Shown one piece after another: positions 10,615 to 21,129 of a DNA stretch of 64,000 bases. The notes below the pieces were generated by a model, which saw nothing but the letters and a program-made list of their open reading frames with translations, was not told where the DNA came from and did no database searches. A program made the translations under genes and the position numbers. How positions within the stretch are numbered: position 1 is the first letter of the stretch; the number at the start of each line of letters is the position of its first letter. Source of the DNA: Allodiplogaster sudhausi (Eukaryota; Nematoda; Chromadorea; Rhabditida; Diplogasteridae); contig CALZFC010000001.1 of NCBI GenBank assembly GCA_945643635.1, forward strand, positions 9,100,001 to 9,164,000, written 5' to 3'.

Positions 10615-13600
10615 AACATATGTATATGTATTATTTCAAATATATACGTAGGAGTGCGAGTCGCTTGCTCTCAACATCCCACAATGTTCTCGCTCGCTCG
10701 AAACTCCAACGCAACCGCTTCTCCTAAACACTGTTGCGACACGGTTCAGGTGAGTGGAGAAGTTGCACGATTCCATTAAGAAGGCTACATATCAATGCAA
10801 ATTTATTTTTTTTTTATCCATCTGTACGTACATACATACATCACAGATTTGACAACTCATATTAAAGACTCATATTATTAAAGACCTCGTCACTTTTTGG
10901 ATCTTACACTTGTGTAATGTATTTCTCTTTTTTCTCGTGTTTGTGAGACACTGAATTTGTAGGCTAATGCAATCATTTCGTCGCGCGAGCGAACTCACCC
11001 TTCTCATGCCGTCCCAACCGCTCGGGTGCGCCCTCTGCTCTACAGATCTGGTGGGACCAATTATATTTTATAACATATTTCAAAAAATCATTTCACAAGT
11101 TTGCATTAATGAAGAAAAACTTATACTAACACTCGCTAATCGAATCCAGCCGCTTCAACTCGCTTCATTCCAAAGCCTGAACATGGTGCACAAGATCTTG
11201 GCCTCTGCGCTGTGTGACTTTGCCAATTCGTCATTTGAGGACTTTCGACTACTTACGTCTGAAGAACGGGTCGGGCTAATGATTTGGCTACCTCTTCTCA
11301 TCCTTTTACTTTATAAAATAAATATTTTTCAAAGGGATTTCTGCCCAACAGTTTTTCTCGAGATTAAAAATAAATAATCTAAACATTATTTCGGATCAAT
11401 TTTGAATATCATTATTACTATGACGGAAAAATATGAGAAAGAAGTGTAAGACTTGAAGTTCACTACAGATTAGAAGCACAAGAGGAGCAGGGGAGCACTT
11501 ACTAGGGAATGGTCTCGGCTTCCACCGAGGATATGAGATGAGCTATATACCATTCGAAAGCTCTTGCCGAGTAGATAACGAATATTATAATAAAAATTTC
11601 CGAACGGATTTTATTTATCGACCGGATTTTCTAAAAATGGTCTCGTGGAGGAGTTGACGATTTCGCCTCTAATTCTTAAATCAGGCGTTTGCAGCCGCAA
11701 AAGTTGAGGAATCGAACGGGATTTTTTATACGGAATGTAACCGAGTTGCTCTTCATAGTAAACAAGATTCAGGTGGAAATAATTTATCTGGAGCTGTTTA
11801 TGGCAATAACATGAACTTTTTGGCACTGATGAACGTTTTTGAAAAAATGAACATTTTACAGTGAAATATAATAAGCCAATTATTATTTTTCATGTTGAAA
11901 ACGACTTGCAAATGAGGAATTCGTTTCTTAAAACTCAAAAATCGGCATAAAAAAGTTACTTTGGCTCCATATAAAACAGAGAATTTATCCCCCTTTGGTG
12001 AAAATTGGCCTAAAAAATTTTTTTCTCCAAAAATGATCAGAAAGTGTATTAATAGGCTTTAGATGGCCAACTTACACGTATAAATCAATCTTAGAGTCGA
12101 GAAAGTTAGCAAATGTCGTGAAAATGTTAATTTAAGCCGGTTTTCCGAGAATATCAGGAAAACAGAATCCGTTCGGAAATTTTTATTGCGATATTCGTTA
12201 TTTACTTGACGAGAGCTTTCGAATGGTATATACATAGCTCATCTCATAACCTCGGGGGAAGCCGAGACCATTCCCTTGTGAGTGATATTAATGAGTTTCA
12301 TATTTTATCCACTTGTTTCTTTACAGTTTGCTGTGATGTCTCGCTGTCACATGGCAATTCTTGTAGCGGACGGCTGCTACAGAACAACGCAGAAGCTGCC
12401 AGGAGCGAGCGAAATGTTAGATGAGAGTAATAGGTCTGGGAAACATTCTTATGTATGTATGTACATATGCACTTACGTAGTATTATGTACATGGATGTGT
12501 AGATACACTTATGATGTTATAATTAGCATCTTGAGGTGCTTGATCGGCATGAACTTCTACTTTACAAACACACCAGCAGTCGATTTCTTCGCGGACGCGC
12601 CTGCCCCCGATCGACACACCGACGCTGCAAAGTGATGATGAAAACATATATTAACAAGGACTACCAATTAGAAAAAAGTCGAGGGAGTATGCATTAAAAA
12701 GAGTTTTCTCTGACTCTCTGAGCCATTTTTATTATTGTGTTGTACTCTCTGGTCTCCTCCTGTCTCGCGAGACTTTTATCACTAACCGACTAGTTCTGAT
12801 AAACAAAGCCTGCTTTTCTCCTTTAACATTAATTAAATTAGATGTTACTGATGCATCAAAGTTCAAAAACAAAGAATAACTTTTTGCAGAATATTTCGGA
12901 GTCGCTTTGAGACGCTGATGACTAAAATATATAGTCAAGTCGCTCGCCTTCAGATGACGGAGCGCGAAGTTCACGCCCTGATTGTGTTGCTGTTCTGCAG
13001 CAATGGTATTTTTTTTACAATTAGGATATCTAAAACAAAGAATTCTGACGGAGAGTTAGTTAGTAGGTCAGGACACACACATATTTAAGTGCAATGTATG
13101 TAGTTACTTGGAATCAACTGATATGTCGCAATTAGTCCTTTATGATAGTGCATTTTTTTAAATAAAAATAAAAAAAAGTAAATTTCAGCATACATAGAAC
13201 GCACATATTTTTTTCGCTCCTAATAGGGCATGATAACAGCGTATTATGATTTTTAAGCTCATTTATGATGCCGATCTGCAGCCTTAGAGCCTTATTCCAG
13301 CCCTCAAAACGTCACACTGCCTCATTTATAATTTAATTGATGTTTTAAAATATTAAAAGTGCATATTTCTCTCGCCTGTGCCAACTACTTACTTTATTGG
13401 AATACATATATGTTATGGAGAAGCAAAAATTGAATTAAGATTTTTTTATCAATCCGTTTTTTTAAGATACAGAGATCTCTGACGCCGTCGCCGCATTTTC
13501 ATACAAACATCGTGCACGAAGTCTCTTCGAGCTGCAACGCTCTTTCCAAGAAGATGGATTGATCTCTGATGAAGAGAGTGCAGTGCGCATCTGTCGACTC

Positions 13601-13879
13601 ATGCAATTGACGTTCTCATTGAAGGTTGAATACATGAACAATTATTCTCTCTCACTTTCTTTCTCGCAGATCATGGCGAATTTACATATCATTTGAACTT
13701 GAACGTTACCTATTCCAGACCCATGAGATTAGGCATTTTCTTTACAGGAGGCTGCATCTGAGATTGTCCGTGACATTGAGATCTACCGCCTTCTTGACAT
13801 CGTGAATGACGAAAATATCATCGTACAAGTGTGCGGCGCGACACGTGAGCAGCACTCGTCGCGGTTGCTCGAAATTTAA
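9812..13879 (+). CDS. Nuclear hormone receptor copy B, intact
   Basis: Nematode-type nuclear receptor of about 410 residues. Twelve exons keep one frame: 9812-9900, 9990-10078, 10243-10311, 10381-10451, 10652-10749, 10963-11050, 11150-11269, 12327-12433, 12536-12631, 12890-13005, 13467-13624 and 13748-13879. The first finger is CLICC...FDICRAC, and the P-box region reads CRACATFFKRTYHRR. The second finger is CRQGNSKC followed by CKKCRLDKC. Exon 4 is a hinge. Exons 5-12 form a ligand-binding domain, with LQMTEREVHALIVLLFC and SLFELQRSFQEDG in its central helices and a tail near IIVQVCGATR. The start follows the same short leader as its paralogs. Exon 2 ends with a GC donor (GCAAG). Intron 7 is enlarged by a 789-bp foldback element. 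All splice phases match those of copies E and F. The DNA target and ligand cannot be told from the sequence. Confidence 0.88.
10563..10613. repeat. TA dinucleotide microsatellite in intron 4 of NHR copy B
   Basis: An almost pure TA run of about 45 bases, interrupted once by TGTA. Confidence 0.9.
11496..12284. mobile_element. Foldback/MITE-like element in intron 7 of NHR copy B
   Basis: A 789-bp unit with long imperfect inverted arms. The left arm reads CACTTACTAGGGAATGG and the right arm, reversed, CACTCACAAGGGAATGG. The match continues through GGTCTCGGC, the AGAGCTTTCGAATGGTATAT block and the AAATTTCCGAACGGATT block. The middle (about 11650-12130) has no open frame. It is non-autonomous and its superfamily is unknown. 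Copy A has no such insertion in the same intron. Confidence 0.8.
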
Positions 13880-15079
13880 TTGTTAAGCATAATATTATTA
13901 CAACTTTCTTCTCTTTCCTAATTTCTACCTCAAGTCTGACAATAACTTTTTTACTTTTATGTACGAACGATAGGCTGAGATAAAAAGCATGGCAAAGTAA
14001 GAATTTTGGGTACGAAACGAATGTTTCGTTTGATGTTACAGTATATATGTAGAATGTGAGGAGAAAAAAAAACATTATTTCTCTACCGTAAAATATTTTT
14101 ATAATGAATCATCGTGCAAGTACTTTAAGTTTTTAACGTACTGCGAGAAAACTGTTACCCAGAACATGAAAAATGAGTGCCTTTCCGTCTTAGCGAGGTC
14201 TTTTTCATTGATCACCCTGTAAATACTTGCCCTGTGGCCTTGAGTAGTTTGTTCTTTTCAATGAGAGATGCTAGTAAAATTTGACTCTTGGGGACAATAC
14301 CGGCGAGGTTATGCTGACACGATTCTCCGCACGTCATTAGCGGGGCAGACAGTTGCCTCGCGTATTGGTTTTAGTTGGTGCACGCATGTTCGGACAGACA
14401 TGAAGGGCCATTCAAAGCGGCTGCGATGAGCAAGACGAATGGAAGCATGGAACGAGTGGACAAGGGGAAGTGGTGGCAGATGATGACTGTCGTAGGAGGA
14501 CCTGGCTCTTTTTTATGCTTCCAATTGACCGCTCATGCGGCAGGATGTCCATCTCGAGGTGATTTGTCATATCGTAGTAGCCGGAGGAGGGCGATACTCC
14601 AAAACTTTACTTTCGCAAGCCATAAACTGTCTATTTCAATCTGTTTTTTTTCTGCTTATCTCTCTCCTCTCTCTTCGTTCATCACCTCTTTTAGCAAGCG
14701 TCATAACATTTGCCTCAGCGATTTTCGATGGTAAAACTTTGCTCCCGAACTCATTCTATCCAACCTTGGATAACTGGAAAAATATATGTAAAGTAGGAGT
14801 CGAAGATGGATTAGCCAATTCATAAAGCGTGAGAAATATAGCCTTCTTTCTTTCCCCCGCGATTGTTGACGAAATGTGTTGTCTTGTACAGCTTTATGAG
14901 AAAAATTAACTTAAATAGAGCTTTGTCTTCGTTACCTTTTTTTCAACGTTTTCAGCGAGAACAGAATGCGGAAAATCTTATTACTGAAAATCTTATTTAT
15001 GATCGACTTGATCGATTGAGTTTTGTTCGGCCGGAAGTAAGAAGATATGTATGTATATATGTACTGTACATTCACTGAC
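13880..15079. other. Intergenic between NHR copy B and module array 1
   Basis: No gene is supported. The stretch from about 14300 to 14620 has ordinary base composition and an open frame on plus (14375-14734), but no motif or splice signals. The duplication shared with array 2 begins near 14980, in the flank of the last module exon. Confidence 0.4.
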
Positions 15080-16878
15080 AGTAAGTCGCTTGCCGTCACT
15101 GCACGTCATATTGCAGATGTCCGTCTGGTCAACGTTTGCGTAAGTTACATTGTAGCAAGGTGATAGCGTTCCGCAATTATCCGGCTGAGACGTCCACCAA
15201 TAGCAGCCGTTCTGGCACGACGCTGAAATGTGTGTGTGTGAACATTAGTTTACTTATGTTTGTTTTTTTTTGGAATATACGCATGGGAATTTTGGGGCCG
15301 TCCTAATTACTATGGATACATATTATAACCAGAAATATGTTCGCTAACTTTTGCGGGCACCAGCTATTGGAGGCGCTTCCGCAGTCGTGCACATGAATAT
15401 TCTGGTTTTAGCCTCATAGGACGTCGTAGGCGTTCCGTACCACCTGTTCGGAGTGGCGGTCTTACATGTCAGCTCGACACTCGGGAATTGGCTCCATGTA
15501 GAGGTCGCCGTTGACGTCGCGTACTGTAAGCACGAATGTGCTCCTATTGGAGTCTTCCTCTCGAAGAGTGCAGAACTACTGACCACGAGCCGCTTGCCGG
15601 CACTGCATGTCATGTTGCAGATGTCCGCCTGGTCGACAACCGGGAAAGTGGCGTTGTAGCAGGGATTAAGTGAGCCGCAGCTGTCTGGCGTCGGCGTCCA
15701 CCACCAGCAGCCATTCTGGCATTTTGCTAAAGTTGTATTTGCTTTTCTTAATTTCTAATTTCTTTACAAGTTATGCCGAACTGCTCCTCTTGCGGCATCT
15801 ATAGGTTGGCTAATAACTTTTGTAATTATTTGTAGCGCACCCATAACCGCGCCGTCCATTGGAGGTGCCTGCGTTATCGTCCAATCGGTGCACATTAGCA
15901 CTCTCGAATTCGTCATGAAGTTTGTTGACGGTGTGAAATACCATCTGTCAGGAGTAGTAGTCTTACAGGAGATACCGCTCTCCGGGAAGCCGTACCAAAA
16001 AGAGGACGAAGACGTCGTCGCGTACTGCGTAGCAAGAAAAGGAATTGCATCTTTTATTCAGAAAGAAATTAGGGTCTTCTTATTCACTCACAATTGCGTT
16101 TCTTCTGCTAGTTTATCGAGGTACACCCGTCTCTTTCACTGACAGCGAGTCGCTTGCCGCCGGAACAAGTTACATTGCAAGCGTCGGCTGTTTCGAGGAA
16201 GGACACGGCCTCATTGTGCAGTTTGCCACCGGAATTGTCCACCACGAGCAGCCATTCGAGCAGAACGCTAGAATGTACATTTCATTTGGACGAAGGGTTG
16301 CACATATTGTAAAAAAAAAGCACAAAGCGACATGACATACTTCTCAGAATGCATAGTTTGAGCTAACATTGACGTGCGCCCGCTCTCGGCGGTGCATGGG
16401 TTGTTGTTGTAGCTGTGGTGGTCAACTGGTCATCACACATGAAGACTGTGTTCGAAGAGTACGACAACGCGGATGTGGCGACCCACGTATCCCGAGATGG
16501 AGTCTGACACGTCAGTTGGTCAACGCCAGGGAAGCCCCATCTTCCATCCAGCAGTCCGTACTGAAAAGAGAAAACCACGGTGCAATGGCAAATTTCAAGT
16601 CAAACAAGTCATCGGAATACCATTCCGTTGAGAAAAGAATGACGGAGAAAGGGTAGCAATCAAATAGATATTGACTGTGCATATCGATGGATTGATTGAA
16701 CAAACGATGTCGTGCAATATATTTCTGTTTTCACTGACCGTAAGTCGCATGCCGCCACTGCACGTCATAGTGCATTCGAAGAGGTTGTCAAGCACAGCGA
16801 TCGTCGCATTCCAGCAGGGCACACTGCCGCAGGTGGCTTGCGACGTCGTCAACCACGAACAGCCGTTATTGCAGGTCA
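15080..16878 (-). pseudogene. Cysteine-module array 1 (decayed 5' part of a module/channel gene)
   Basis: Seven exons alternate between two types. Alpha exons are 16878-16739, 16267-16144, 15726-15584 and 15222-15080. Beta exons are 16560-16368, 16024-15841 and 15523-15349. Alpha exons enter in phase 1, end in phase 0 and carry a pattern like C-x-NGC-x-W...C...PCYNAT...ADxCNxTCSxGKRL. Beta exons begin with Y, contain a central Cys and W, then xxMC and a Thr-rich linker such as TTTATTTTHAPP, and end in phase 1. Any number of modules could therefore be joined without frame change. I do not recognise a named domain; an extracellular location is inferred from the cysteines and the mucin-like linkers. 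The second alpha exon lacks 16 bases present in array 2 (near 16205), which shifts the frame. No start exon or channel exons are attached, so this looks like a detached, decaying copy. Confidence 0.65.
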
Positions 16879-17007
16879 CTTTATTCAACAAATAAATAAA
16901 CTATTCAATTGAACTCCTCCCCCTATGATATAGTGAATAAAAACGCTAACAAAGCACACCACCAGGAAAACGTAGTGGATTATTGATTGATTATTGATTA
17001 TTGATGA

Positions 17008-18240
17008 ATTGTCAGTATCCTTCGATCAAAGCCTGCCCTAGGAATTTTTGTTCGAGTTTGTTCACCAAAATTGGGTACAATATACAACTCGATGTGGCCA
17101 ACAAAATAGGCTATATTTCAAACTTAAAAAAATTTCTGTGCGGGACCCGGAACAGCAATGTTAAAAATTTCAGTTGTCATAAGTCGCATACAACTTTTTA
17201 TTAGGCAACCATCGAGGAGTCATTGGATAGCTTTTTCAAGGGGCTTTAATTTTCATGTAGATGATGTTTTCAAAAAATTTCGTTTTGGCCCTAAAATACA
17301 GCTCTGAATATTTTCGAATACAGTTTTTCGACAAATTAAGTATTTTATGCTCATTTCTACAAAACCGCTCTTACATATTCTTAAAGCACTTGAAATTTGC
17401 TACAATATCTGTCTTTTTCAAAAGAATTGAAGGTCCCGGACTATGGTTCCCAAACGCTTGAACAAGCTCCAGTGACAACGGAAGGCACCAGTGGATCGTC
17501 CAAATTATCTTTTTTAGGTTCTCATTTCTGACCGCTTCAGAAAAAAAGCCTTTTCAGTTGAATGGTATAAGGATTAAGTTTTTTTTTAAATTACAGTTTC
17601 TGAAAATTGTATTTCAGCAATAAAATACGGTCCCAGATGCTGTCGAAGGTTCTTTTTAAAGGTTTATGTTTAAATTACGCATTTGTTTACACTTCCGCAG
17701 AACAGTTTCTGCATATTCTAAAAGTACTTGAAATTTTCTACAACTCTCTCTCTCAAAGGAATTGAAGATCTCGCTCAGGTTCCCAGGAGCCTGAACATAA
17801 ACCAGCACTTTACTAGGGGGTATGACAAATGCGCAGTGGTTCGAAGCGCTTCAATTCCTCTGAATTTTAAGCGCTTTAAGAATATGTAAGAGCGCTTTTG
17901 TAGAAATGAGCAGAAAATACTTAATTTAGCAAAAAAAAACTGCATTCGAAAATATTCAGAGCTGTTTTTAGGGCCAAAACGAAATTTTTTGAAAACATCA
18001 TCCCAGTTGTAAATTTAAGCTCTTTGAAAAAAGCTATTCAATGACACCTCGAAGGCTGCCTAATAATAAGTTTAAAGCGACTTATGATAAATGTAATTTA
18101 AAACATTACTGAACCAGGCCCCGCGCGGAAAACAATATGAAAAATATGAAAGGTATTCCAATATGAAGAGCAAGTCGAGTTGTATCAGGAAGTAAATTTT
18201 TGTCGAAAAATTTGCGAAAATGTTCCTATGACGGGCCATA
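17008..18240. mobile_element. Foldback element 17 kb
   Basis: Diverged inverted arms surround a centre near 17.62 kb. The left end reads GTCAGTATCCTTCGATCAA then GCCTGCCCTAGGAATTTTT. The right arm carries the reverse of the following ACTCGATGTGG, CATAAGTCGC and TTTTCAAAAAATTTCG blocks. The same terminal sequence bounds the foldback ending at 32514, so they belong to one family. There is no coding capacity. Confidence 0.7.
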
Positions 18241-18274
18241 ATGGGGCCCTGCTCAAGTCTTATGGACATCCTGT

Positions 18275-18760
18275 TTTAAATAGACGTTTCCAACGAACAT
18301 GTCGCGGTAGGCGGAGTAGTTGTGGTCATGAACCATGGCCAGACGGAGAGAACTTTCGAAGGGAGCAGCATAAGGAGCAAAACAGAAGAAATAACCGATA
18401 ACGACTGGCCAGCGACATCGGTCATATTTCGAATCCGAAGTATTCGATGGTACCTTTGCCTAGTATTACGGAATTATTTAGCATTAAAAAAGTGCCTGAA
18501 TAATAGGAACATTACTTGACCATTAGGGCGATCACTAGATGAAAACTCATTTATTTACAATAAATTTCGGGAACAAAAACGAGACATATTTAAAAATCTG
18601 AATAACGAATTTCCCCATACTCCTCAAGAGCCACTCACTAGGTGTCTCGGGACTTTTGTTTTGCATTCCTCTGGCAAGAAATGACATCATTGGCAAAAGT
18701 CTATGCTTCCAAGCAAACATCTGCCTTCTCACTCACTCTCTTTCTTTTTCACACACACTA
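18275..18760. repeat. Dispersed repeat, copy 1
   Basis: Strongly similar to about 30212-30640 in the same orientation. Shared words include GTTTCCAACGAACATGTCGC, TTTCGAAGGGAGCAGCA and CATTAGGGCGATCACTAGATG. In both places it abuts a foldback of the 17/31 kb family on one side. It has no open frame of note. Confidence 0.7.
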
Positions 18761-19664
18761 TATATCTAGACTCTACTGTATCGGATCACCAAGGATATTG
18801 GTTGTGCGTCCTTAAGCCGCCAAGAAGCACGAATTAAGAATTCTTTTCAGCTGCTTGGAAGAAAAAGCAAAAGACCCAACCAGGAAGTACCGTACACTAT
18901 AGAAAAAAACGCAAATGAACCAGAAAACAGCACAAAACATGGAAGCCATCAATGACCAAAAAAGCGTCTTAAAGGAGATCTAAGGCGAATAAAAAGGTCT
19001 TTTTTTTCGACTTGTTTTGGCAGGTTAGGCTAGAACCTTCGATTGCAAGTGTTCCAAAGTCACAAAAATCTCTCTGCCCTGAAAATGAGGAAATTAAAAA
19101 CATTCTCTACTTTGAATTCTCGAATATTTTATTTTCCCGCTATTTTCAAAAAAATTGGTAGTACCACATCCCGCACCCGGAAGAGACTGATTACTACCCG
19201 CTAAAACAGCCAAAACGCTAATTGTAAGAATGAATATAAAATACACCGCGCATATACAAACAGGAATGAACTCTACAACAGAAACAAAGAAATGCACCAA
19301 ATGTGCCGGGCTAACAATGATGAAAGAAGAATGAGAGGAAAGAGGGTTGGGAAAAGGACACCCTTGACAACTAGTATTCAAGTGGCCATGAAGAGCATGC
19401 ACACTTTGTTGATCTTTGAGAAGGCAGAGAAACAATGTTACGCTTCTCGATGTGCAAAATAGACATTACAAAGTAAACCACAGCATGCTAATTACCACTC
19501 CATTACATAGTAATTAATCTACTTTCACTACCGTAAAATTTCACGTTATGCAAGTCGCTTTCAAAGAAAATTAGAAGTAGCTATTTTTTGCTACAAAGCC
19601 TAAAACACTTTCATTGGCCAGTGCTATCGGTGCTGTTTCGGCTCACAGGTTGGTTCATTGGTGA
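18761..19664. repeat. Dispersed repeat region (inverted partner at 34.9 kb)
   Basis: About 18975-19135 matches about 34865-35040 in inverted orientation, for example GAACCTTCGATTGCAAGTG and the block around AAAAACATTCTCTACTTTG. The rest has no supported gene. The minus-strand open frame at 19094-19435 covers this repeat and has no splice or motif support. Confidence 0.55.
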
Positions 19665-20090
19665 CCAATTCTAAAAAAAAAGACACCAATCGAAGCGTTT
19701 CTGATAGGTCATCACTCTGCATCTAGTGAGAATATTCGAATTCATACGGTGAAAATTCCCGGTAAACGCGGTGGATTGGTGAATATACATACTGTTGTCT
19801 CGAGAATTTAAAGTAACTATTTCTCGTTTCGATTCGAAGCGAAAAATAGTTACCTTTAATTCTCGTTATAAGGAAGGTATTTTGTAGCAAATTTCACGAA
19901 AGCTAGGTCTCCTTTTGTATAGATTAGTGTATTCTCCAAACTTTGGCTGAAAACTGTAATTTTTAATCAAAAATGAACTTAATAGTTTTATTAAGGCAAA
20001 TGAAGAGATGAAAAAAATTCTCACTAGATGAAGAGTGATGCCCTATCAAAAACGCTTCGATCGGGACCATTGGTGGGACCATTTTCCCGC
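19665..20090. mobile_element. Foldback element 19.7 kb
   Basis: Inverted arms carry GAAGCGTTT, TGATAGG and CATCTAGTGAGAAT. A nearly perfect inner hairpin, GTAACTATTTCTCG with its complement, lies at 19813-19853. Its right end abuts the truncated 5' end of NHR fragment X, which suggests that insertion or rearrangement removed the upstream part of X. Confidence 0.65.
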
Positions 20091-20690
20091 ATTACTTAAG
20101 CGTCCAGCTCTCCGAGCACGAATATCACGCATTGATCGTGCTAATTTTTTGCATCTACAGTAATTGCTAATTGATCTCTTTAATCTTTACTAATATCCGT
20201 ATCTAGAAAACTTTCTGGGACAAAGTGATGAGAAATAACACTTTCGACTGATTTAAAAGTTGCCGCAATTTATAATGATTGAGACATCGACTCCACTTAT
20301 GCCGCCGCGGCGTTTTCTACCAAGCACCGCTTGCGACTTCGTTTGAGTTGCAACGCTATTTCCGCGATAAAGGAATTTTCTCTGACGAAGAAGGCGCGGT
20401 GCGCATCTGCAGGCTTCTGCAGCTCGTCTGCGCCTTCAAGGTCAACAGAGTCTTTTTTTTTACTTATTATATTATTTATATTTCCTGATAAATATTAGAA
20501 GAAAAAAGTAGAAATAGTTATAAATAGAGCATATTGTAAAAGGCTGCGCACGCGATTGTGCGTGCCTTTGAGGTCTACCGCCTTCTTGACATCATGAATG
20601 ACGAGACTATCGTTGTGCAAATTTGCGGCACGACGCGAAGCAGCAACGCGTTGGATGACGCGTCGCTATTCCATTTAACTTATGTACAAC
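20085..20690 (+). pseudogene. NHR fragment X (exons 10-12 only)
   Basis: Homologous to the last three exons of the NHR copies. About 20092-20159 gives LSVQLSEHEYHALIVLIFC (exon 10 end). About 20281-20440 corresponds to exon 11, and about 20545-20670 to exon 12 (VYRLLDIMNDETIVVQIC). Exon 11 lacks one base relative to its paralogs in the CGACTTCGTTTGAG stretch, so the frame is shifted. There is no DNA-binding domain and no exons 1-9. It is a truncated pseudogene, probably cut by the adjacent foldback. Confidence 0.8.
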
Positions 20691-21129
20691 ATAAGAAGCA
20701 TGGTAATGCGAGTCCATGCTGGTAGAATACATCATGAGAATCGCACAATGTTTTGTTTTCTTAATACGTATGTAAATACATATGTACCTCGAACATGTTG
20801 AATAAATTTCTAGGTCATAAGTTTACAATTAGAGTTCATATGCATGCGCTATTAGTTTTTCCTCGATAATATATTGCGATTGCTGTAGATACAAATGAAT
20901 GTGTATTTGTATGAACTCTAGAATTCAAGTATGATAAAAAAACATAACATGCTTTATATGCCTCCATATTCCGTTTATAAGGTGATGAGGACATACATAC
21001 ATACATAGCGCAAAGCGGTAGAATGGAAAGTTATCTTACAACATTATATGCGTACTAACTGCCTCCTGGCCATAATTTCGCAATGGGTTTGTCTGAAATA
21101 GTCTAAAATATGGAATTCTCTTGCAGTTC
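20691..21129. other. Intergenic spacer
   Basis: AT-rich spacer between NHR fragment X and the 3' end of the module/channel gene, with short TACA/TATG runs. Nothing else was recognised. Confidence 0.5.
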